From an uncultured Eubacteriales bacterium (GTDB lineage Bacteria; Bacillota; Clostridia; Oscillospirales; Butyricicoccaceae), in contig CAJKFC010000022.1 in the NCBI GenBank assembly GCA_905199135.1, forward strand, positions 1 to 22,138: a stretch of DNA of 22,138 nucleotides, in the 5' to 3' direction. Below the pieces are notes generated by a model, which saw nothing but the letters and a program-made list of their open reading frames with translations, was not told the DNA's origin and did not search any database. Of the stretch, positions 16,069 to 21,979 are shown in pieces. Every line of letters begins with the position of its first letter. The stretch's first letter is position 1. Both the position numbers and the translations under genes were made by a program.

Positions 16069-16097
16069 TTGAAAAAAACAGTCGTGTATGATATAAT
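16069..16097 (+). promoter_or_regulatory. Promoter for rex
   Basis: TTGAAA at 16069-16074, a 17-base spacer and a perfect TATAAT at 16092-16097. I see no clear Rex operator overlapping it. Confidence 0.85.
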
Positions 16098-16127
16098 GGT
16101 GAAGTTAATTGGGAAGGAAGGATAGCT

Positions 16128-16772
16128 ATGGCAGAAAAAAAGATCTCAACGGCTGTTATAAGAAGAATGCCGAAATATTACAAGTATGTGACTCAGCTTT
16201 TGGAGAGCGGCGTCACGAGAATATCCTCCAGTGAGCTGGCGAGAATCATGGGACTTACCGCCTCTCAGGTCAGACAGGATTTCAACTGTTTCGGCGGCTT
16301 CGGGCAGCAGGGATATGGGTATAATGTTGAATTCTTAAAAGACGAGATTGCCAATATCCTCAATATAAACAGAAAAAACAAGGGCATAATCATAGGCGTC
16401 GGCAATTTGGGACGCACCCTTATAAATAACTTTAACTTCGGAAAATGCGGAGTGGAGATAGTTTGCGGCTTTGATGTAAATGTGGAGGCTGTGGGACACA
16501 AGATAAACGGTGTGCCGATATTCAATATAGACGATCTCGAGACCGTTATGAAGGCTGAAAAGCCCGATGTGGCTGTCTTGACTCTGCCTAAAAAGCTTGC
16601 CAAGGAGATGACGGCAAGGCTCATAGACGCAGGTATAAACGGGATATGGAACTTTACAAACATAGATCTCCATTTGGAGTTTGAAAGTGTACCTATTGAG
16701 GATGTTCACTTTTCCGAAAGTCTCATGACATTGACATACAGGCTTAAGGAAAAACAAAACGAAAAAAATTAA
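16128..16772 (+). CDS. rex: Redox-sensing transcriptional repressor Rex
   Basis: Rex is a dimeric repressor that senses the NADH/NAD+ ratio and controls fermentation and anaerobic energy genes. The 214 residues show an N-terminal winged helix (SSSELARIMGLTASQVRQDF) and a Rossmann domain with GVGNLG (90-95). The family segments FDVNVEAVGHKINGVPIF, AVLTLPKK and GINGIWNFTNIDL are present, and a C-terminal swap helix completes it. An AAGGAAGGA box precedes the ATG. It is monocistronic by promoter position; the tRNA genes downstream have their own promoter. Confidence 0.96.
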   Translation: MAEKKISTAVIRRMPKYYKYVTQLLESGVTRISSSELARIMGLTASQVRQDFNCFGGFGQQGYGYNVEFLKDEIANILNINRKNKGIIIGVGNLGRTLINNFNFGKCGVEIVCGFDVNVEAVGHKINGVPIFNIDDLETVMKAEKPDVAVLTLPKKLAKEMTARLIDAGINGIWNFTNIDLHLEFESVPIEDVHFSESLMTLTYRLKEKQNEKN

Positions 16773-16780
16773 AAAAACTC

Positions 16781-16809
16781 TTTACAAACGGCTGAATATG
16801 TAGTATAAT
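16781..16809 (+). promoter_or_regulatory. Promoter for the tRNA genes
   Basis: TTTACA at 16781-16786, a 17-base spacer and TATAAT at 16804-16809, 18 bases before mature tRNA-Trp. Confidence 0.85.
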
Positions 16810-16827
16810 ATACAGGCAGTTGAAAAT

Positions 16828-16903
16828 AGGGGTATAGCTCAGCAGGTAGAGCAACGGTCTCCAAAACCGTGTGTCGTGAGTTCGATCCTTACTGCCCCTG
16901 CCA
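16828..16903 (+). tRNA. tRNA-Trp (anticodon CCA)
   Basis: The cloverleaf is clear: acceptor AGGGGTA paired with TGCCCCT, D arm GCTC/GAGC, anticodon stem ACGGT/ACCGT with loop CTCCAAA and anticodon CCA at 16861-16863, T arm GTGAG/CTTAC. The 3' CCA is encoded (76 bases in total). Confidence 0.96.
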
Positions 16904-16904
16904 T

Positions 16905-16934
16905 CGGCAAACAGCTTATGTTGTTTGCCGTTTT
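16905..16934 (+). terminator. Hairpin terminator between the two tRNA genes
   Basis: Nine-base stem (16905-16913 with 16922-16930), eight-base loop and four T residues, starting two bases after the CCA of tRNA-Trp. Confidence 0.75.
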
Positions 16935-16942
16935 ATTAGAAT

Positions 16943-17018
16943 GCTACTATAGCTCAGGCGGCAGAGCACGTCATTGGTAATGACGAGGTCAGCAGTTCGA
17001 ATCTGCTTAGTAGCTCCA
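16943..17018 (+). tRNA. tRNA-Thr (anticodon GGT)
   Basis: Acceptor GCTACTA pairs with TAGTAGC; D arm GCTC/GAGC; anticodon stem CGTCA/TGACG with loop TTGGTAA and anticodon GGT at 16976-16978; T arm AGCAG/CTGCT. The CCA is encoded. It lies eight bases after a terminator and has no visible promoter of its own, so it probably relies on readthrough. Confidence 0.95.
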
Positions 17019-17023
17019 AATTG

Positions 17024-17052
17024 AGCCCTGTGGATTATTCCGCAGGGCTTTC
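17024..17052 (+). terminator. Terminator after tRNA-Thr
   Basis: Eleven-base stem with one G-U pair (17024-17034 with 17039-17049), four-base loop, and a short T-rich tail. Confidence 0.8.
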
Positions 17053-17075
17053 TTGGTGCTTTAAGGCATATTTTG

Positions 17076-17104
17076 AAAAGGCGTCCCATGTGGGACGCCT
17101 TTTT
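17076..17104 (-). terminator. Bidirectional terminator at the 3' end of the split deacetylase gene
   Basis: Stem AAAAGGCGTCCCA with its complement across 17076-17104; A and T tracts on both sides allow use from either strand. It begins one base beyond the deacetylase stop (17108-17106), so the 3' fragment keeps its native terminator. Confidence 0.85.
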
Positions 17105-17105
17105 G

Positions 17106-17347
17106 TCATTCTACATTGCTTATCTGTTTGCCTGTGTGGTCTATGGAATAGTTGTCATAGTAGATGAGCTCGGAGATTTTCACAAACTCATATCCCTGAC
17201 CCTGAAGCGTCTCTATTATAGTGGGCAGAGCTTCGGGAGTATGAAGGGCGGCGTTGTGAAACAGCACTATGCTTCCGTTTTTGACCTTGCTTACGACGCG
17301 CTCCGTTATTTCGGAGGCAGGTATCTCTTTCCAATCGAGGCTGTCAA
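17106..17347 (-). pseudogene. 3' part of PdaB-like polysaccharide deacetylase gene, separated by an insertion
   Basis: The - strand frame from 17345 to the TGA at 17108-17106 encodes 79 residues, DSLDWKEIPASEI through GSIVLFHN and GYEFVKISELI. This is the C-terminal end of a NodB-type polysaccharide deacetylase, including the DxxDW part of motif 4 and the LxH motif 5 (IVLFHN). It has no start codon or ribosome binding site and continues at the protein level the fragment ending at 21276. It cannot be translated alone. The TCAA at 17344-17347 is the left copy of the junction core. Confidence 0.9.
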
Positions 17348-17366
17348 TATATGATACAAGAGTAAA

Positions 17367-18830
17367 TCATTTCCACATTATCCTTATGCCGTCTTTATAG
17401 AGAAGGATTTTGTCAATTAAGGCATAGGCCGCCTCCTTTTTCAGTTCCCTGTCAAGACAATTAAAGTCGATATCTTCCATGTCAGGGCATGATGAACTTT
17501 TTTCGCTTTCCCATTCAAGGCATTTTACGAGATTTAGCCTTTCGGTCTCCATCTCTTCGATTTCTCGGTTTATGTATTTTATAACGCCAGGGGAGGACAG
17601 TTCTTTTGTGCTCAATAAATCGTGTATGCGGTGCTCAATCTGCTTTATTTCGTTTTCCAGTCTTTCCGTCTTTGGAGATTTGAGACACATAAAATCCTGT
17701 GGGGGGAGGATGTATTTTTCGAGCTGCGCCGATACAGCCTGCTCGATGTCACAAAGGGAAAAGTAAAACTTAGGGTCACATATTCCGTAGTTGGTTTTGC
17801 CCGAGCAGAGCAGATATATTTTAGGCTCTTTGGACTGCCTGCCGCGATAGAGCTTGACACCGTAGCCGCAGTATCCGCATTTCAAAAGACCCGACAGCCA
17901 GCTTATGCCGCTGCTGCCCGAGTTTTTAAGCTGTCTGTTGCCGTCGAGTCTGTTTTGACACAAAAGGAAGGTCTTTCCGTCAACTATTCCCGGGTGATTT
18001 GAAACAGACAGTGTACAGCCGTCGCAGCGTCTTTCTTTTTGAGCGTCTTTGCTCTTGCCCACAAGAGAGAGGGAGCTTGTTCCGTCGAAAGCCTCGGCAG
18101 GGCTTAAACATCGGGCTCCGCCGTTGAGGTAATATCTGAGCACATCGAGGTCTGATTTTACATAGCAGGGATTACGCAGGATTCTTCCCAGAGAAGCGCT
18201 GTGCCACACCTTGCCCGCGGGGGATTTTATTCCTTTGGAATTGAGTTCTTTCGCTATTTTCCCGAGAGAAGCTCCCTCGCTGTAAGATGAAAAAATTTCC
18301 GATACCGTTTCGGAATCTTTTCCGAGTTTAAGAGAGGGGACACCGTCCTTTTTACAGCATTCAAAGCCGAAAGGGGCGGGGCCGCCCGGCCATGCGCCGC
18401 ATTTTACCCGTTCATAGTAGTTGTCGGTTATTCTTTCGGCTATGGTCTCTCTTTCCAGCTGTGCGAAGACCATTATGATATAGAGCATGGCTCTGCCCAT
18501 GGGGGTAGAGGTGTCGAATTTTTCGTTGACCGACACAAACTCCACGCCGTGCTCCTTGCATGTCTGCCATATTTCGCCGAAGTCCAGAATACTTCTTGAG
18601 ATACGGTCGATCCTGTAACAGATGATCTTTGACACAAGCCCCTTTTTTACATCGTCCATGAGGGATATGAACTGAGGTCTGTTGGTGTTTTTACCCGAAA
18701 AACCTCTGTCGGAATATATTTTTGTCTGTGTGCAGGCCTCGCGCTTGCAAAAGGATATCTGGCTGTCTATCGAAATGCTGTCCTTTTTGTCGACGCTCTG
18801 CCTTGCGTATATAGCTTCGTATTTCTCCAT
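17367..18830 (-). CDS. Large serine recombinase (site-specific integrase)
   Basis: This 487-residue serine recombinase likely integrates and excises the surrounding element. The resolvase-like catalytic domain is at the N-terminus: YARQS with nucleophile Ser12 and Arg10, then IDRISRS with the conserved arginines, and MVFAQLERETIAERI. The recombinase domain follows (KIAKELNSKGIKSP, LGRILRNPCYV), then a zinc ribbon (LLKCGYCGYGVKLY and later LLCSGKTNYGIC) and a coiled coil (about 390-440). I chose ATG 18830 because GGAGGTG lies just upstream. The frame is open into the FUSC gene, so a 676-codon fusion could be read. The stop abuts the attachment-site arm at 17366, as expected for an integrase beside its attP. 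Confidence 0.92.
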   Translation of the reverse strand: MEKYEAIYARQSVDKKDSISIDSQISFCKREACTQTKIYSDRGFSGKNTNRPQFISLMDDVKKGLVSKIICYRIDRISRSILDFGEIWQTCKEHGVEFVSVNEKFDTSTPMGRAMLYIIMVFAQLERETIAERITDNYYERVKCGAWPGGPAPFGFECCKKDGVPSLKLGKDSETVSEIFSSYSEGASLGKIAKELNSKGIKSPAGKVWHSASLGRILRNPCYVKSDLDVLRYYLNGGARCLSPAEAFDGTSSLSLVGKSKDAQKERRCDGCTLSVSNHPGIVDGKTFLLCQNRLDGNRQLKNSGSSGISWLSGLLKCGYCGYGVKLYRGRQSKEPKIYLLCSGKTNYGICDPKFYFSLCDIEQAVSAQLEKYILPPQDFMCLKSPKTERLENEIKQIEHRIHDLLSTKELSSPGVIKYINREIEEMETERLNLVKCLEWESEKSSSCPDMEDIDFNCLDRELKKEAAYALIDKILLYKDGIRIMWK

Positions 18831-19397
18831 AAAGCACCTCCGATAAATGATATTCGGAGGCTTTGGCATATATAAAAAATCCGAGGATTTTCCTCGGATT
18901 TTTTTGGCTTTTCTCGCTTTTAAAGAGTGGTGGGTCGGAGGCACTATGTAGTTTACGGCAAAGGCGACGGCTTCGCCCACCAAAGTGTCTATCATTCTGT
19001 TGATGGCGTAGCTCATGTAGTTGTCGGCCGGCGTATTGAGAAGCAGAATGAAAAATACAACCGAGCCTGCCTGAACAGAGCCTGTGGCGTTTAAAAGCTG
19101 ACATATGACTATCATTATCAAAAGACCTAAGAACATGATCAAGGTCTTTGAGATATTTCCCGGGTATCTCTGACAGAGTATAAAGCATACGCACCCCGTA
19201 AAGCCGCCGATTATCGTGCCTATCGAGCGGTTGCCGCCTGTCTGAGGCGCGTTTGCCACATAGCTGTCCATACCGAATACGGCGCCTATGCAGGCGAAGA
19301 TGGGATTCCTGTCTATCAGGAAATATACCGCCGCGCACAGCGTCGTAGCGATAACGGTTTTCATGCATCTCATGCTCAGTGAAATTCTTTTAAACAT
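18831..19397 (-). CDS. FUSC / aromatic acid exporter-like membrane protein, no stop codon before the recombinase
   Basis: From ATG 19397 (GGGGGA box upstream) the frame encodes a short multi-span membrane protein. Hydrophobic helices include VIATTLCAAVYFLI, IIGGFTGCVCFILC, LIMFLGLLIMIVICQLL, SVVFFILLLN and VGEAVAFAVNYIV. The pattern resembles the N-terminal membrane part of FUSC/ArAE proteins, which export small aromatic acids. After VPPTHHSLKARKAKK the frame passes, with no stop, through a strong terminator hairpin and into the recombinase. The last 24 or so codons are therefore probably not original. The stop may have been lost, or the gene may make a fusion. It has its own promoter, divergent from the amidohydrolase. 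Confidence 0.75.
18837..18860 (-). promoter_or_regulatory. Hairpin covering the recombinase Shine-Dalgarno sequence
   Basis: On the - strand CCTCCGA pairs with TCGGAGG (seven bases, ten-base loop). The 3' arm is the GGAGG ribosome binding site of the recombinase. The structure would lower translation unless it is opened. Confidence 0.6.
18878..18905 (-). terminator. Terminator between the FUSC gene and the recombinase, inside the open frame
   Basis: Ten-base stem (18878-18887 with 18891-18900), three-base loop and T tracts in both directions. On the - strand it should stop most FUSC transcripts before the recombinase. It lies within codons of the continuous frame. Confidence 0.85.
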
Positions 19398-19433
19398 CTT
19401 TATTCCCCCAAACTGTTTTTAACACACCGTTCT

Positions 19434-19462
19434 ATTATGTCACATATGGATAGTTTTTGCAA
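19434..19462 (-). promoter_or_regulatory. Promoter for the FUSC-recombinase transcript
   Basis: On the - strand TTGCAA (19462-19457), a 17-base spacer and CATAAT (19439-19434). It is divergent from the amidohydrolase promoter 23 bases away. Confidence 0.65.
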
Positions 19463-19484
19463 GAACAAATTGGAAGTTTTTCCG

Positions 19485-19513
19485 TTGATTTGTCAAAGGG
19501 AAAATGATATAAT
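19485..19513 (+). promoter_or_regulatory. Promoter for the amidohydrolase gene
   Basis: TTGATT at 19485-19490, a 17-base spacer and TATAAT at 19508-19513. Confidence 0.75.
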
Positions 19514-19594
19514 GTTCTAAACGACACATGAGGCAAAGCTTTTCAAAATACGCGGCCGTCAAAAGCCGCAATGACGAAAGGGAAGGAGAAAAAC

Positions 19595-21007
19595 ATGTTT
19601 GAACTCTTGGTAAAAAACGCACTCATAATCACGGTAGATCAGAAGCACACCATATATAAAAACGGATTTATGGCGAGCAAGGACGGAAAGATAGCCATGA
19701 TAGGCGACATGGCCGATATGCCCGAAAATATTCAGGCCGAAAAGGTCATAGACGCCTGCGGCAAAGCCTTGCTGCCCGGCATTATAGATACTCACGGCCA
19801 CGGCGGACACTGCCTTATGAAAACTCTGGGAGAGCACCTCAACAACGGATGGGAACCCATGGCAGAGGGCATATATCACAACTATACCGACAGCGATTTC
19901 TGGTATGCGGAGGCAGCTCTGGCTTCGGCCGAGAGGGTCAAGTTCGGCGTTACCACAGGAGTTTCCATGATAGGCAATACGGCGAGACTGGGAGACCTTG
20001 ACATAATAGAGGCCCACATAGAGGGTACTCTCAAAACAGGTATACGCCACATGACAGGTGTAGGCTGCCCCAACCCCAAGTGGAACAAGCCGGCGAGAAA
20101 ATGGCTGTCGAGAGACAGATATGAGGAATATGAGGTCACACCCGAAACAGCCTTTGAGTTTACTCCCAAGGCCATGAAGAAGTTTGTCGGAAAATATGAC
20201 AAATGCGATTTTGTGGTCATGCCCTCGAGAATGGGAAGAGACAGACTCAATCCCGACGAGCTCAACATCAGGCAGAACAAGGCCATGTTTGAGCTGGCAC
20301 AGGAATACGGTACGGTTATACATTCCCACTCCTTCAGCGGAGACATGAACTTTATGATGGAGACATCTCCAGAGGTCTTTAAAAACAGGATGTTTTTGGC
20401 CCACTGTACTGGAATGTTGCCCGAGGAATGGGATATAATGGCCGCAAACCCCGTGTCTGTGTGCCACGGCCCGTCGACAAACGCCAATGTAAGGGTCAGA
20501 TGTCCCGCAGTGGAGATGCTGGAGAAGGGAGTCAATGTGGTGGTGGCCACAGACGGCACCGCTCCCGACAGAAATTTTGACCTTTTGAAGGACATAAAGC
20601 TTTTCCAGTTCCTCCATCAGGGCTTCTTCCACGACGCCGGCATTCTTCAGGCAGGACTTGTCCTCGAGATGATAACTATAAGAGCGGCGAAAGCCATGGG
20701 CAAGGAAAAGGAGATAGGCTCTCTCGAAATTGGCAAGAACGCCGACGCCATAATTATAAACTGCCGTCAGCCCCATCTTGCTCCGTGGGGAGTCATGCCC
20801 GTACAGAGGATAGTTAACCATGCGGAGGGCGGCGATGTAAGCCACACTATTGTAGGCGGCAAGGTGATAATGGAAAACAGAGTGCTTACACAGACCAGCG
20901 AAGAGCAGATAATTTCCGACGCCGAAAAGGCTTTTGATCTCATGTGCGAGAGAAGCGGAGTTTTGGATTACGCAGTAGAAAACGAAAGACTCTGGCAGAT
21001 AAAATAA
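19595..21007 (+). CDS. Amidohydrolase family protein (TRZ/ATZ, MtaD-like)
   Basis: This metal-dependent amidohydrolase has 470 residues. It has an N-terminal beta-sandwich segment with PGIIDTHGHGGH (metal ligands H67, H69), VIHSHSFSGD (H243/H245), FLAHCTGM (H270) and ATDGTAPDRNFD (D320), then the C-terminal segment GSLEIGKNADAIIIN and IVGGKVIMENR. The family deaminates or dechlorinates nitrogen heterocycles such as 5'-methylthioadenosine, S-adenosylhomocysteine or guanine; the substrate here is not determined. I chose ATG 19595 after GGAAGGAG rather than the ATG at 19571. It is carried inside the recombinase element, divergent from the FUSC exporter, and has its own promoter and terminator. 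Confidence 0.9.
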   Translation: MFELLVKNALIITVDQKHTIYKNGFMASKDGKIAMIGDMADMPENIQAEKVIDACGKALLPGIIDTHGHGGHCLMKTLGEHLNNGWEPMAEGIYHNYTDSDFWYAEAALASAERVKFGVTTGVSMIGNTARLGDLDIIEAHIEGTLKTGIRHMTGVGCPNPKWNKPARKWLSRDRYEEYEVTPETAFEFTPKAMKKFVGKYDKCDFVVMPSRMGRDRLNPDELNIRQNKAMFELAQEYGTVIHSHSFSGDMNFMMETSPEVFKNRMFLAHCTGMLPEEWDIMAANPVSVCHGPSTNANVRVRCPAVEMLEKGVNVVVATDGTAPDRNFDLLKDIKLFQFLHQGFFHDAGILQAGLVLEMITIRAAKAMGKEKEIGSLEIGKNADAIIINCRQPHLAPWGVMPVQRIVNHAEGGDVSHTIVGGKVIMENRVLTQTSEEQIISDAEKAFDLMCERSGVLDYAVENERLWQIK

Positions 21008-21015
21008 GAATATTT

Positions 21016-21038
21016 AAAGGGCGCTTCAGCGCCCTTTT
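21016..21038 (+). terminator. Terminator after the amidohydrolase
   Basis: Nine-base stem (21016-21024 with 21029-21037), TTCA loop, four T residues ending the second arm. The flanking AAA/TTT could allow bidirectional use. Confidence 0.88.
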
Positions 21039-21818
21039 CTATTGTAATTTTGCGGAGAAATCGGCATATGGATATCCTGACGATGAAAGAGAGGTGTCCT
21101 TATGAAGATTGAAAATGTATACGGCAGGGAAGAGAGCTTCGAGGAAAGACAGAAGAGGTATCAGACTCTTTTGGAGTGTTTTTGGAGAAAGATATTTTCG
21201 GAAAAGGAGGAAAAAGACAAAAAGGTAAAAAAATAAAGCCATGCGGCTTTTGTTTATTCTTGCAACAGGTGTTTCAACATCCCATTGTATGGAGTGATAG
21301 CCGAGGTCTCTAAGAGTGGTTATAACCTTGTTGTCATATTCGCCGTAGGGAGGACGGAAAAGGAAAGGTTTTACGCCTGTTACCTTTTCTATCTCCTCCT
21401 GACAGGCGATGATATCGCTCTTTATGTCCTCGACGGAGAGCTGAGACATGTGCTTGTGCTTGTCTGAATGGCTCATTATTTCGTGGCCTGCGTCGTGGAG
21501 CTGCTTGACGCTTTCTGGATATTTTCTGACCCAGTCGCCCACGACAAAAAATGTGGCCTTGATACCGTACTCATCCATAATGGAAATGAGCTTTTCGGTG
21601 TCCTCGTTGCCCCAAGCCGCGTCAAAGCTTATGGCCAGCTTTTTCTCGTCGGTGTCGACGCAGTATATGGGCAGTTCTCTTTTGGTAACGGCCGCGGTCA
21701 CGGCGCGTCCGCCGTTTGTGTTTAAAAGCACACAGGCCAGGGCAAACAGAGTCAGAATGGTGTAAAATATCCTTTCGCGTTTGGAGAATTTCTTCTCATC
21801 TGTTTTGAAAAACTTCAT
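21039..21818 (-). CDS. N-terminal part of PdaB-like polysaccharide deacetylase, truncated by the element
   Basis: From ATG 21818 (TTGGAGGTAG upstream) the first 181 residues are a PdaB-type polysaccharide deacetylase. There is an N-terminal membrane segment (IFYTILTLFALACVLL), motif 1 ISFDAAWGNED, motif 2 SHSDKHKH, and motif 3 RPPYGEYD, ending at GYHSIQWDV. At 21274-21277 the frame enters the element and adds 78 unrelated residues to TAG 21041-21039. The chimera lacks motifs 4 and 5 and should be inactive. PdaB acts in spore formation in Bacillus. The restored protein would have 260 residues, close to the family length. Confidence 0.9.
   Translation of the reverse strand: MKFFKTDEKKFSKRERIFYTILTLFALACVLLNTNGGRAVTAAVTKRELPIYCVDTDEKKLAISFDAAWGNEDTEKLISIMDEYGIKATFFVVGDWVRKYPESVKQLHDAGHEIMSHSDKHKHMSQLSVEDIKSDIIACQEEIEKVTGVKPFLFRPPYGEYDNKVITTLRDLGYHSIQWDVETPVARINKSRMALFFYLFVFFLLFRKYLSPKTLQKSLIPLLSFLEALFPAVYIFNLHKDTSLSSSGYPYADFSAKLQ
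21102..21236 (+). CDS. Small charged ORF beside the right junction, function unknown
   Basis: A 44-codon ORF starts at ATG 21102 with GAGAGGTG six bases upstream. The product begins MKIENVYGREESFEERQKRY and continues TLLECFWRKIFSEKEEKDKK to a lysine-rich end. It is helical-looking, rich in Glu, Lys and Arg, with no signal or membrane segment. It lies inside the element, 17 bases before the reconstructed right attachment arm. Small basic or charged proteins encoded near attachment sites of serine-recombinase elements sometimes act as directionality factors. I do not recognise this one. Confidence 0.5.
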   Translation: MKIENVYGREESFEERQKRYQTLLECFWRKIFSEKEEKDKKVKK

Positions 21819-21911
21819 GGCTACCTCCAAATAAATTTGTATACATAAAAATATGTTTTGTAAGGCTTTTATATGCGGCATAACAGTCGTCGCAATATTC
21901 AAAAAAATATG

Positions 21912-21940
21912 TTGATTAGAGTCGAAAACTATAATATAAT
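21912..21940 (+). promoter_or_regulatory. Promoter for the NCS2 permease gene
   Basis: TTGATT at 21912-21917, a 17-base spacer and TATAAT at 21935-21940 (a second, overlapping TATAAT lies at 21930-21935). I see no purine riboswitch between it and the gene. Confidence 0.7.
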
Positions 21941-21979
21941 AAAATGTGTGTTTAAATACTAAAAGGAGGGATGAAAAGA

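Larger units (their letters stand above)
17344..21273. mobile_element. 3.93-kb serine-recombinase element inserted in a polysaccharide deacetylase gene
   Basis: The element lies between two TCAA cores (17344-17347 and 21274-21277), each at a break in the same deacetylase gene. Removing one core-to-core unit of 3930 bases joins the halves in frame as WDVDSLDWKE. Contents: a large serine recombinase with its 3' end at the left junction, a FUSC-like exporter gene, an amidohydrolase and a 44-codon ORF near the right junction. Joining the element ends gives a site with 15-base arms, 21253-21267 and 17352-17366, matching as inverted repeats at 12 of 15 positions around the TC of TCAA. No conjugation, replication or phage genes are present. 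Confidence 0.85.

Noticed and set aside
16020..16127. A Rex operator for autoregulation of rex
   Set aside because: I found no TTGTTA-N6-TAACAA-like inverted repeat near the promoter.
17073..17354. A 93-codon + strand ORF between the tRNA genes and the recombinase
   Set aside because: It runs antisense through the terminator hairpin and the deacetylase 3' fragment, whose - strand translation matches a known family. The + product matches nothing I recognise.
19559..20845. A 428-codon - strand ORF
   Set aside because: It is the antisense shadow of the amidohydrolase, caused by codon bias; the + frame has family motifs, a ribosome binding site, a promoter and a terminator.
21819..21979. A purine riboswitch upstream of the NCS2 permease, or a sigma-E-type promoter for the deacetylase
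   Set aside because: The conserved purine-aptamer core is absent, and the best sigma-E-like boxes on the - strand have poor spacing.
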